From Streptacidiphilus sp. ASG 303 (GTDB taxonomy: Bacteria; Actinomycetota; Actinomycetes; Streptomycetales; Streptomycetaceae), in the NCBI RefSeq assembly GCF_020991365.1, contig NZ_JAJLRA010000009.1, forward strand, positions 62,001-126,000: a stretch of DNA of 64,000 nucleotides, read 5' to 3'. The notes below the pieces were generated by a model. The model was not told where the DNA came from. It searched no databases and was given only the letters and a program-made list of their open reading frames with translations. Positions within the stretch are counted from its first letter, which is position 1; every line of letters starts with the position of its first letter. A program made the translations under genes and the position numbers. Positions 25,083-33,738 of the stretch are shown piece by piece.

Positions 25083-27676
25083 GCGGGGCTCCTGTCGGGC
25101 CGGGTCGGCGGAGGGGCGGGTCGGGCCGTACCGCCCGGTCCGGGGGTCGGGGCGGGGGGCGATCCGGGGGTCGGGGCGGGGGCGGGGCGGGGCGGCAGGT
25201 GCAGCTCCGCGCGGGTGCGGGGGGCGTCGGGGTCGGCGAGCAGGACCGCGCCGCCGTCCCGCAGTCCCGCCGGGCGCAGCCCGGCGGGCAGGTCCAGGAG
25301 GAGGGCGGTGCCGCCGTCCGCGGCGCGGGCCGCGATCCGCAGCGGACCGCAGGGGGTGTGCACCGATCCGGCGGCGGACGGCAGGTCGCCCAGTTGCGGG
25401 GCGACCCGCAGCGCCGTGGCGCCGGGGCGGGTGACGGTGCAGCCGAGGACGCCCTCCAGGAAGGCGGCGAGCGGGCCGGCGGCGCAGTGGCTCCACTGGG
25501 CGTTGCTGTCCGGGCGGGCGTCCCACATCTCCTGGAGGGTGCGGTTGTGCACCACCGAGGGCAGCGTCGCCCAGCGGGTGCGCAGCTCGTCCAGCACCGG
25601 CTGGATCCGGCCTGCGGCGATCAGCGCCCGGAAGCGCCAGACGGCGTTGGCCGGGTAGGACAGGCCGAGCCGGGCGTCGGGGCGGGCCAGCAGCTCCACG
25701 GCCGGGCCCTCGCGGCCGTCCGGGGCGAGGCCGTAGCGCACCGAGGTGGCCAGCGACCGGTCGTCGCAGCGCAGTTCGGCCTCGGAACCGGCCCAGGGCA
25801 GGTTGTTGGCCCACAGACCGGAGGGCTCGTGCCAGAAGGCCCGGCGGGCCGCGGCGAGCAGGTCGTCGGCCAGCCCGCGGGCCGCGGCCGCGTCGCCGTC
25901 GCGGCCCGCCAGTTCGGCGAGGGGCGCGTAGGCGTGCCGCAGCATCACCGCCGCGTACAGGGTGAAGGCGCAGGTCTTGTGCCGCTGTTCGGCGAAGGCG
26001 TCGTGGTCGATCCAGACCGACGTGGGCTCCAGGCCGGTGACCGGCAGCAGGCCGTCGGCGCCGCGCAGCCCCTCCAGGTGCCCGACGAAGCGGCGCAGCG
26101 CCGGGAGGACCGCCAGGGGAGTCGCGGCGTCCCCGGTGTCCCACCAGTGGTGGTGGCAGTCCATGACGAAGCCCACGCCGTGGTCCAGCATGGAGCCCCA
26201 GGAAGTGAGGCCCAGCTCGTTCTGGCCGAGCCGGACCAGCCGGTCGTGGCCGGGCCAGCTGTCCAGGAAGTAGCCGTCGCGGGTGAGGCCGCGGGCGTAG
26301 GTCCGCAGGAAGCGGGCGGACTGCGCGTGGGCCCCCAGCAGCCGCCGGGTGACGGCGAGCTGGTGGCTGCCGTCGCCGCTGTACTGCTGGCGTTCGCGGC
26401 CCATGCCGTCGACGACGCCGTCCTGGGCGCTGTTGCCCAGCGTGTTGAGGTTGGCGTCCAGCACGGCGGCGAGCGCGGGGTCGGCGGTCTCGATCCGCGG
26501 CTCGTGCGGCCAGGGGTACCGGCGGTCGCGCAGTGACACGCCGGTGACGCGCACCGGGCCGTCGGGGTTGCGGACGTGCAGCTGGATCCAGGCGCAGCAC
26601 TCGTACTCGAAGGCCTCCCAGCGCACCGGGGAGCCGTCCAGCACCAGCCGGGACCAGCTGTACTGGCCGTGGTCCAGCCAGCCGGTGGCGTCCGGGTCGT
26701 GGCCCTCGGCGGTGACGACCTCCACGACGGTGCCGGCCGGGCCGTCGAGCTCAACGACGGGCCAGCCGACCCGCTGGCGGTCCAGGCGCCAGGTGGCGTA
26801 GCGGGTGCGGCCGTTGCCGGAGGGCGGCAGCCGCAGGCCCTCGGGGGTGCGCCAGGAGGCGGGCCGGGCGGAGTCGGTGGCGGGCGGGGCGGGGGTGCGG
26901 AAGTCGAACCAGTCGTCGGGGTCGGCCCGTCCGGCCCCGCTCCCCCAGTCGGCGCTGCCCCAGTCGGTGAGCCCGGCGGTGAGCAGGTCGTGCTCGGCGA
27001 GCAGGGGGATGCCGCGCTCGACCAGGTGCACCGGGGTGCCGGCGGGCAGCCAGGTGTCGCCGACCACGTCGGTGAGGGTGCCGGCGATCGGCGGCCGGTC
27101 GGCGGGGACGTCGAGTGCGACGGCCGGGCGCCAGCCGGCGTCGTCGTGGCGCAGCGGGCAGCGGCGCAGGTCGGTGGTCTCCTGCCAGCCGCGCAGGAAG
27201 GAGCGGCGGGGGGCGCCGGGGGGCCGGCTGCGGTCGGTGCGGGCCCGCCAGGAGGCGTCGGTGCCCAGGACGAGGGGGGTGCCGTCGGCCTGCTCGGCCT
27301 CCAGCAGTGCGAGCAGGCCGGGGCGGCCGGCGACGTAGGTCCCCTCGCCGGTGCCGAGGTACAGCACCTCCACCAGGAGGGTGTTGACGCCCTCGTGCAG
27401 CGCCGCGGTGAGGTCGACGGTGTCGGCCTCCAGCACCCGGGGGTCGCAGGGCGCGGGCCCCCAGGCGGTGCGTTCGCCGTTGACGTGCAGCCGGTAGCGG
27501 CTGTCGGCGGTGATGCGCAGGCGGGCGCGGGCCGGGGCGGCGGGGAGCAGCAGTGCGCGACGGAACAGGGCGACGGTGTTGGGCAGGGCCCGTTCGCCGC
27601 CGATCCAGATCCAGCGGGCGGGGGCGAGGTCGACGGTGGTGTCCGCCCCCGGCCACAGGGGGTGCGTGTCAGCCAC
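25076..27676 (-). CDS. GH78 alpha-L-rhamnosidase-like enzyme, intracellular
   Basis: 866 residues from GTG 27676, which overlaps the GH42 stop (8 bp) and so fits coupled translation. An N-terminal lectin-like part (residues ~15-150, RYRLHVNGERTAWGPAPCDP) and a concanavalin-type domain precede an (alpha/alpha)6 barrel. DGMGRERQQYSGDGSHQ reproduces the Asp-x4-Glu-x6-Asp spacing of the catalytic segment known from GH78 (the Asp/Glu/Asp trio), and LQEMWDARPDSNAQWSHC near the end matches the distal Glu region. It is expected to remove alpha-L-rhamnose from oligosaccharides. The C-terminal tail is Pro-rich. Confidence 0.87.
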   Translation of the reverse strand: MADTHPLWPGADTTVDLAPARWIWIGGERALPNTVALFRRALLLPAAPARARLRITADSRYRLHVNGERTAWGPAPCDPRVLEADTVDLTAALHEGVNTLLVEVLYLGTGEGTYVAGRPGLLALLEAEQADGTPLVLGTDASWRARTDRSRPPGAPRRSFLRGWQETTDLRRCPLRHDDAGWRPAVALDVPADRPPIAGTLTDVVGDTWLPAGTPVHLVERGIPLLAEHDLLTAGLTDWGSADWGSGAGRADPDDWFDFRTPAPPATDSARPASWRTPEGLRLPPSGNGRTRYATWRLDRQRVGWPVVELDGPAGTVVEVVTAEGHDPDATGWLDHGQYSWSRLVLDGSPVRWEAFEYECCAWIQLHVRNPDGPVRVTGVSLRDRRYPWPHEPRIETADPALAAVLDANLNTLGNSAQDGVVDGMGRERQQYSGDGSHQLAVTRRLLGAHAQSARFLRTYARGLTRDGYFLDSWPGHDRLVRLGQNELGLTSWGSMLDHGVGFVMDCHHHWWDTGDAATPLAVLPALRRFVGHLEGLRGADGLLPVTGLEPTSVWIDHDAFAEQRHKTCAFTLYAAVMLRHAYAPLAELAGRDGDAAAARGLADDLLAAARRAFWHEPSGLWANNLPWAGSEAELRCDDRSLATSVRYGLAPDGREGPAVELLARPDARLGLSYPANAVWRFRALIAAGRIQPVLDELRTRWATLPSVVHNRTLQEMWDARPDSNAQWSHCAAGPLAAFLEGVLGCTVTRPGATALRVAPQLGDLPSAAGSVHTPCGPLRIAARAADGGTALLLDLPAGLRPAGLRDGGAVLLADPDAPRTRAELHLPPRPAPAPTPGSPPAPTPGPGGTARPAPPPTRPDRSPAC

Positions 27677-29786
27677 GGGCGTTCCCGGTGCGGTGGCCCG
27701 CGGCGGGGGCGTCGGCGGTGCGCAGCACGACCAGGCGGTGGCCCCAGGGGCCGAGGCCGAGGGTGTCGCCGTCCTTGCCGGGCGCGCGGTCGCCCGCCAG
27801 GTCGTACCAGCCGTGCGGGGCGTGCACGGTGACGGAGGCCGGCTCCCAGGACCAGTTGGCGTACAGCGCGACGCGCTCCCCCGCCGCGGTGCGGGCGGTG
27901 GCGCGGGTGACGCCGGCCGGCAGGTCGGGGAGCGCCTGCCCGAGCAGCCGGCGGGCGAGGGCCCGGCCGAGGGCCTGGTCGGGCAGGGTGGCGACGGTGG
28001 TGATCCGGCCGGCGCCGACCGGGCGGTCGGTGACGGCGGCGTAGGCGGAGAAGAAGGGGTGGCCGGTCCAGGAGGCGAGCACCTCGGTGTCGTCCGCGGT
28101 GGGCTCCAGCAGGTCGGCCCAGGCGGCGCCGGCGCCGCTGAGGGCGCCGGCGACGGCGAGCGGGGCGGCCAGGGCGCTGGACTCGTCGTAGTCCACACCG
28201 GCGGCGCGCAGCAGCTCCGGCCGCGTCGACCGGGCGCGGGCCAGCTCGTCGGCGTAGCCGGTGCGCGGGCCGAGGACGAGGCGGCCGCCGGCGCGGGCGT
28301 AGGCCAGCAGCAGGTCCAGCTGGGCGTCGGTCGCCGCGTACAGGGCCGGGGCGAGGACGACCGGCCAGCGCTTCGCCATCGCGGCGGCGTCGGGCAGGCC
28401 GCGCACGTCGTGGACGGCGAGCTGCGCGCCGGCGGTGTGGAAGGCCCGGTAGAAGGCGTCGACGATACGGCCGTGGGAGTTGCGGTCCGGTCCGGTGTTG
28501 CCGGGGGTGGTCAGCGGCGGCTGGAACTCCAGGGCGCGGCGGGAGGCGTGGCAGGTGACCAGCAGGACGTCCTCGTCGGGGCGCAGCCCGGCCAGGACGT
28601 CCTCGGCGGCCGAGGCGGCACGGGCGGTGCCGGCGATCTCCCGGTAGGCGCGGCCCAGCTCCAGACGGTGGTTGAGGATGCCGCCCCAGTGGGTCTCGGC
28701 GCCGAAGTGCAGGCTGTGCCAGTGCCAGTACTCCACCGTGGTCGCGCCGCGCAGCAGCATGGTCAGGGCGGCGAGGGTGCGCTGGCCCGGGTAGGGCGGG
28801 TTGTTGACCTCGGACAGGCCGATGGAGACGGCGTTGGTCTCGGTGACGAGGAACGGCTCGTCGCGCAGGCCGCGGGCGGTGTCGGCGGCCTGGTGCAGCC
28901 GCCACTCGCCGGCCTCGTCCTCCCACCAGGGCGAGCCCTGGGCGGTGGTGGGCGCCGGCTCGGTGCCCAGGGCGTCCTGGGTGGCGTAGTAGAGGTTGAC
29001 GGCGGTGCGGTCCAGGGCCCGGGCGAGGCCCCACGCGTCGGCGGCCGGCTGGTGGCCGGCGATGCAGGTCGTGACGAACTGGTCGGGGCGGGCCAGCTCG
29101 TGGACGATGCCGGCCTGCCAGGCGATGAACCCGGTGACCAGCTCGTCCTGGTAGCGGCGCCAGGCCAGGTCGTAGGACGGGACGGTGTTGGAGTCGGGGC
29201 GCCACAGCTGGTCGAAGTCGGTGATCCGGTGCGACCAGAACACCAGGCCCCAGGCCTCGTTGAGCGCCTCGGGGGTGCCGTGGAGCCGCTTGAGGTGCTC
29301 CACGAAGCCGGCGAGGACGCCGGGGTTGTGCAGCAGGTGGGCGCCGGGCTCGTTGTCGACCTGCCAGCCGACGACGGCGGGGTGGTCGGCGTAGCGGGAG
29401 ACCACGGCCCGGATGATCCGCTCGGCGTGGGCGCGGTAGCCGGGGTGGAGCAGGTCGGCGTTCTGCCGGCCGCCGTGGCCGACGACGCTCCCGGTGGCGT
29501 TCTGCGCGAGGGCGTCGGGCTCCTGCGCGGCGAGCCACGGCGGGATCGCGTAGGTGGGGGTGCCGACGACGGCGTCGATGCCCCGGGCGGCGGCGCCGTC
29601 GAGGACGGGCTGCAGCCAGTCCAGGCGCAGGTCGCCCTCGGCGGGCTCCCAGGTGGACCAGACGGACTCGCCGACGCGGATGATCCGCAGGCCGGCCTCG
29701 GCCATCAGGTCCAGGTCGGTGTCCAGGCGGCCGGGGGGCAGGTACTCGGGGTAGTAGGCGGCGCCGAGGCGGAGGCGGTCGGTCAT
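27669..29786 (-). CDS. GH42 beta-galactosidase
   Basis: 705 residues from ATG 29786 (MTDRLRLGAAYYPEYLPP). GH42 features: the entry AAYYPEYLPPGRLDTDLDLM, RVGESVWSTWEPAEG, the acid/base motif VGWQVDNEPG, FVTTCIAG, the nucleophile strand LVTETNAVSIG, and a GH42 beta-galactosidase trimerisation-type domain from about residue 400 (VLLVTCHASRRALE). Cytoplasmic. It would cleave beta-linked galactose (or related pyranosides) from short oligomers. It is 47 bp downstream of GH38 and overlaps GH78, so these genes are one transcription unit. A GTG 11 codons upstream is an alternative start. Confidence 0.9.
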   Translation of the reverse strand: MTDRLRLGAAYYPEYLPPGRLDTDLDLMAEAGLRIIRVGESVWSTWEPAEGDLRLDWLQPVLDGAAARGIDAVVGTPTYAIPPWLAAQEPDALAQNATGSVVGHGGRQNADLLHPGYRAHAERIIRAVVSRYADHPAVVGWQVDNEPGAHLLHNPGVLAGFVEHLKRLHGTPEALNEAWGLVFWSHRITDFDQLWRPDSNTVPSYDLAWRRYQDELVTGFIAWQAGIVHELARPDQFVTTCIAGHQPAADAWGLARALDRTAVNLYYATQDALGTEPAPTTAQGSPWWEDEAGEWRLHQAADTARGLRDEPFLVTETNAVSIGLSEVNNPPYPGQRTLAALTMLLRGATTVEYWHWHSLHFGAETHWGGILNHRLELGRAYREIAGTARAASAAEDVLAGLRPDEDVLLVTCHASRRALEFQPPLTTPGNTGPDRNSHGRIVDAFYRAFHTAGAQLAVHDVRGLPDAAAMAKRWPVVLAPALYAATDAQLDLLLAYARAGGRLVLGPRTGYADELARARSTRPELLRAAGVDYDESSALAAPLAVAGALSGAGAAWADLLEPTADDTEVLASWTGHPFFSAYAAVTDRPVGAGRITTVATLPDQALGRALARRLLGQALPDLPAGVTRATARTAAGERVALYANWSWEPASVTVHAPHGWYDLAGDRAPGKDGDTLGLGPWGHRLVVLRTADAPAAGHRTGNARG

Positions 29787-29833
29787 GGACGGCTCGCAAT
29801 CTCGTGGCGTGGGCGGCACGGTGTGACGGTTCG

Positions 29834-32800
29834 TCAGCAGATGCGGCGCAGGTCGAGGTCGGCCAGGCCGTACGGGGCCAGGGCGACCGGAACGGCGCCG
29901 TCCGGGGCGGCCGGGGTGTCCCCGGCGGTGTCCATGGCGGTGTCCTCGGCGACCCAGCCGGCGGGCAGCGGCACGGTGGTGCGCACCGGCTCAGGCAGCA
30001 GGTTGACGACCTGCACCCGCATCCGGTCCTCGGCGGTGCGGGCGAGGGAGACCCGGCAGTGCGGCGCGGCCCGCAGGTCCAGGACGGTGCCCTCGGCGTA
30101 CCGGGGAGGGCGGCCCGCGGTGAAGCGGTCGAGCGGGGTGACCTCGCCGGTGAGCGCGCCCAGCCGGGCGAGGGCGCCGAACCGGGAGGCCGCCGCCGGG
30201 TCGTGGGCGGCCACGGGCGCGAAGACGAACCGGAACCGGGCCGGTCCGGGCTGCACCGGCGGGGTGTTGCAGGGCCAGAAGTTGTTGGTCACGCACGCGT
30301 ACAGCCGGCCGTCGCGGTCGGTGAAGCGCTCCGGCCAGCCGCCCCGGACGAGGTCGCCGGCCGAGACCAGCGGGGTGTCCGGCGCGGCCCACACCACGCC
30401 GGGGCCGTCGGGGGCGGTGACGGTGACGGCGGAGACGGGCACCAGCCACTCGTTGCACGCGCCGGGGCCGTGGTCGCGCGCGGGCTCCACCCAGCCGAGC
30501 TGCCGGTCGTAGCGCAGCACGGGTCGTTCGACGAGGAAGGGGAAGGCGACGGACAGGGACTCCATGTCCAGCACCGCCTCCTTGACCAGGTCCACCGTCA
30601 GCTCGCAGCTGCCCGCGTCGCGCAGCAGCAGCTCCACCACCAGCTCGGACAGCCCCGCGCCGCGGCCGGCCCAGCGCAGCCGCAGGCCGTCGGGGACGGC
30701 CCGGGCGCCCAGCAGGCGCAGCTCGGCGGGGCGCTCGGCCAGGTCGGTGGCCCCGGGGTGGTAGCGGGAGTCGAGCTGGAGGATCCGCTCGCGGCCGTGG
30801 GGGCCGCCCCGGCCGGCACCGGCGGCGAGCAGTTGCACCGGCAGGCCGAGGGGGTGCGGGGCGGCCGGGTCCAGCAGCTGCCGGCCGGTGGGCAGGTGCC
30901 ACAGTTCGGCGGGCAGGCCGGTGGACGGGTCGGTGCGCAGCCGCCACACGGCGGTGACCGCCTCGGCGCCGGGGGCGAGGGGGCGGACGGGGGTGTGTTC
31001 GTGCAGGAGGCCGGCGGCAGGGGTGTCGGGGGCGGGCGTGTCGGGGGCGGGGGTGTCGGGGCCGGGGGTGTCGGCAGTGCCACCGGGGCGGGATGCCTCC
31101 TCGCCGGCGGGGACGACGTCGGCGGTCTCGGTCAGCGGCAGGAAGCGCCAGCCGTGGGCGGGGAGTTCGCCGGGGACCAGGCGGACCCGGGTCATGCCGG
31201 CGCAGTCGGCGAGCACCTCGACGGGCACCTGCCCGCCGTAAGCGTCCAGCAACCGGCCGGCGGCGGGCAGGTCGAGTTCGGCGGCGGGTGCGGCCGGCCA
31301 CGGGTGCGGGTTGTAGAGCAGCACGCCGGGGCCGTCGAGCCCGAGGGTGTCGGCCAGGGCGCTCAGGCAGCGGCGGGTCTCGTCCAGCGCGAGCCGGGCG
31401 GCGTCGTCGATGGCGCGGAGCTTCCAGTGCAGCTGGTCGCCGGTGTGCGGGGCGTGCGGGTGGGTGGTGGCGCGGGCCCAGGTCCAGGTGTGCTCGCCGC
31501 CGATCAGCAGGCCGTCCCAGGCGCGGTCCAGGGCGCGACGGTCGGGGCGGTGCCGGTCGTCGGCCAGGGCCAGCGCGGCGGCGAGCTCCTCGGCGGCGGG
31601 CAGCAGCGCCTGCGCACCGCGGTGGGCGGCGGCCGCGGCGGCGGAGGCGGCGACGCCGTCCTCCCAGTAGCTGCCGCCCTCGGCGGTGTGCACCGGGAGG
31701 CGCTCGCGCAGCGGTTCGACGGCCTGGAGGTACTCCAGGAAGGTGGAGACGCGGACGCGGGGCCAGGCGAAGGCGGCGTTCCACCGCCCGGCGAAGGAGG
31801 TGTCGCCGTCCGCGAGGTCCTCGTTGTCGGCGTGGGTGCCGATCAGGGCCAGGTCGCGCGGCAGGTAGTCGGGGCGCTCGTAGCGGCGCAGGTAGCGGTC
31901 CAGGCCGTCCACCGCGCCGGCCACCGCCTGCGGGTCGGCGGCGATGAAGCGCAGCTGCGAGTAGTGGTCGGCGAAGTGGGCCAGCACCTCGCTGCCGTCG
32001 GCGGCGCGCCAGCGCACCGGCGAGGCCAGGTGCAGTTCGTCGCTGCCGTCGGTGGCGGCGCGGTGGTGGTTGGCCATGCCGACGAAGGCGTCCACGCCGG
32101 CGGCGCGCAGCACCGCGGGCAGCACCCCGGTGAGCACCGGGACGTCGGTGATGTTGGCGTACCGGGCGAGCGGGCCGGGGGCGGCGGGCAGCGCGGTGCC
32201 GGACCGCAGGGCGCGGCGCAGGTCGTCCAGGCCGGTGACGCCGGTGAGCAGGTTGCTGTGGAAGGCGTTGACACCGATCCGCCCGGCGGCCACCGCGGCC
32301 AGGAACTCCTCGCCGCGGCGCGGGGAGCGGGTGCGCAGGTACTCCTCGGCGACGAAGGAGCCGTCCACGCAGAACCGGAAGCCGGGGTCGTGCGCGAGCC
32401 GGTCCAGGGCGCGGTCGATGTTGCGGCAGTGCAGCTCGACGGCCTTGGCCTGGGTGTCGGTGAACCCCAGGTCGAGGTGGACGTGCGGGACGAGGTGCAG
32501 GGTCCAGCGCCGGGCCGGGGCGAGGACGGCGCGGTGCAGTTCGGCGCCGGAGGCGGCGTGGACGGTGGCGTCGTGCAGGGTGAAGAGGGTTCCGGCGGTG
32601 AAGCCGGGGGCGGGCAGCCGGTGGCGGAGCATGCCGAAGTCGCGGCCTCTGCCTGCGGCAGGCACAGCGATCTCCCGGTCGCCGTGGCGCAGCACGAGCG
32701 GGCCGGGCGGCTCGGCACCGGCCGGGACGGTCGCGGTGAGCTCCACCAGCGGGACCGGTTCGGCGCCGGGGGTCTCGCCGTGCAGGTGGAAGGGGGTGGC

Positions 32801-33481
32801 CCGCAGCTCCCAGCGGACGGAGGGCTCCGGGGCGTCGGCGGGTCCGGGGGCATCGGCGGTCTCCAGGCGCGCGGCGCGCCAGGTGAGGTACGAGCCGAAC
32901 CAGTGGCCGTAGTGGGAGCGGGCCGGGGGCAGCTCCTCGCCGGGGCGCAGGGCGGCGTCGGGGTCGTCGGTCGGCGCGGCTCCGGTGGCGGCGGCCTCGT
33001 CGCACACGGTGGTGACGGTCAGGTCGTGGCGGCCGGGGCCGAGCCAGGCGGCGGGCAGCGGGACGCGCAGCACGCCGTGGCCGGCGACCGGTCCGGGTTC
33101 GCCGGTGCGGCTGCGGTCGCGCCGCTCGACCGGGGGGTGGAACACGCCGCGGTGCCGGCCGTCGAGGACGATCTCGAGGTCGGGGCACGGGCCGCGGTCC
33201 GCCGCGTACTCCAGGTGCAGCACGGCGCTGCGGGCCTCGTGCAGGGGCTCGTGCAGGGCTTCGTCCAGGGTGAAGGAGACCCGGACGCGGTGGCCGCGGT
33301 GGCCGCCGTGGGCGTCGTGGATGCCGGGATGGCGGGCCGGCCACGTCCCGCCGCGGTCGAGGTCGACCACGGCGACGGGCAGGCCGTCCTCCTCGGACCA
33401 GGGAGCGGGCAGCGGGGCGACGGTCGCCGTCCACAGGGGTGCGGCCTGCGGGACGACGGTGCCGCGGGAGTCGCTGGGCAT
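29834..33481 (-). CDS. GH38 alpha-mannosidase-like protein
   Basis: 1,215 residues; ATG 33481 has CAGGAAACCCC upstream. After ~330 residues of beta-rich accessory region the metal-dependent GH38 domain starts at LVPHVHLDLGFTDTQAKAVE, equivalent to the HxHxD zinc site. VDGSFVAEEYL, NAFHSNLLTG, LIGTHADNEDL and the middle-domain segment GEHTWTWARATTHPH follow, then C-terminal beta-sandwiches (SCELTVDLVKEAVLDMESLS). The family hydrolyses alpha-linked mannose with retention. The catalytic segment differs from HSHLDPGW of the eukaryotic type, so substrate may also differ. A Pro/Asp/Thr tandem (PDTPAPDTPAPDTP) near residue 820 is an unusual insertion. Confidence 0.82.
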   Translation of the reverse strand: MPSDSRGTVVPQAAPLWTATVAPLPAPWSEEDGLPVAVVDLDRGGTWPARHPGIHDAHGGHRGHRVRVSFTLDEALHEPLHEARSAVLHLEYAADRGPCPDLEIVLDGRHRGVFHPPVERRDRSRTGEPGPVAGHGVLRVPLPAAWLGPGRHDLTVTTVCDEAAATGAAPTDDPDAALRPGEELPPARSHYGHWFGSYLTWRAARLETADAPGPADAPEPSVRWELRATPFHLHGETPGAEPVPLVELTATVPAGAEPPGPLVLRHGDREIAVPAAGRGRDFGMLRHRLPAPGFTAGTLFTLHDATVHAASGAELHRAVLAPARRWTLHLVPHVHLDLGFTDTQAKAVELHCRNIDRALDRLAHDPGFRFCVDGSFVAEEYLRTRSPRRGEEFLAAVAAGRIGVNAFHSNLLTGVTGLDDLRRALRSGTALPAAPGPLARYANITDVPVLTGVLPAVLRAAGVDAFVGMANHHRAATDGSDELHLASPVRWRAADGSEVLAHFADHYSQLRFIAADPQAVAGAVDGLDRYLRRYERPDYLPRDLALIGTHADNEDLADGDTSFAGRWNAAFAWPRVRVSTFLEYLQAVEPLRERLPVHTAEGGSYWEDGVAASAAAAAAHRGAQALLPAAEELAAALALADDRHRPDRRALDRAWDGLLIGGEHTWTWARATTHPHAPHTGDQLHWKLRAIDDAARLALDETRRCLSALADTLGLDGPGVLLYNPHPWPAAPAAELDLPAAGRLLDAYGGQVPVEVLADCAGMTRVRLVPGELPAHGWRFLPLTETADVVPAGEEASRPGGTADTPGPDTPAPDTPAPDTPAAGLLHEHTPVRPLAPGAEAVTAVWRLRTDPSTGLPAELWHLPTGRQLLDPAAPHPLGLPVQLLAAGAGRGGPHGRERILQLDSRYHPGATDLAERPAELRLLGARAVPDGLRLRWAGRGAGLSELVVELLLRDAGSCELTVDLVKEAVLDMESLSVAFPFLVERPVLRYDRQLGWVEPARDHGPGACNEWLVPVSAVTVTAPDGPGVVWAAPDTPLVSAGDLVRGGWPERFTDRDGRLYACVTNNFWPCNTPPVQPGPARFRFVFAPVAAHDPAAASRFGALARLGALTGEVTPLDRFTAGRPPRYAEGTVLDLRAAPHCRVSLARTAEDRMRVQVVNLLPEPVRTTVPLPAGWVAEDTAMDTAGDTPAAPDGAVPVALAPYGLADLDLRRIC

Positions 33482-33504
33482 GGGGTTTCCTGGGAGTTCG
33501 GGGC

Positions 33505-33608
33505 GGGCCGGGCGGGGGCATGAGCAGCGCGGGCCGGGCGGGGGCATGAGCAGCGCGGGCCGGGCGGGGGCATGAGCAGCGCGGGCCGGGCGGGGGCACG
33601 AGCGGCGC
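33505..33608. repeat. 26-bp tandem repeat, four copies
   Basis: Copies at 33505-33530, 33531-33556 and 33557-33582 are identical (core GGGCGGGGGCATGAGCAGCG); the fourth at 33583-33608 has two changes. Two copies of a related 39-bp unit (GGCCGGACGGGGAGCAGAAG) follow to about 33690. They fill the gap between the GH28 and GH38 genes. Confidence 0.9.
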
Positions 33609-33738
33609 GGGCCGGACGGGGAGCAGAAGGCGACACGCGGGCGGCGCGGGCCGGACGGGGAGCAGAAGGCGGCGCGCGGGCGGTGGGCCGGCCCCGGGCG
33701 GGTGCGCCCGGCCCGGGGCCGGCGGGCGTGCGGGGCGG

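Noticed and set aside
25945-29799. Very long frame across GH42 and GH78 in another phase
   Set aside because: Low-complexity Arg/Pro/Ala/Ser/Thr product; the true frames show intact GH42 and GH78 active-site motifs.
29804-33523. 1,239-codon plus-strand frame opposite GH38
   Set aside because: Gly/Val/Gln/Asp-rich antisense artefact; no domain recognisable.
33505-33690. Tandem repeats considered as a CRISPR array
   Set aside because: Units abut directly with no unique spacers and no cas genes are present.
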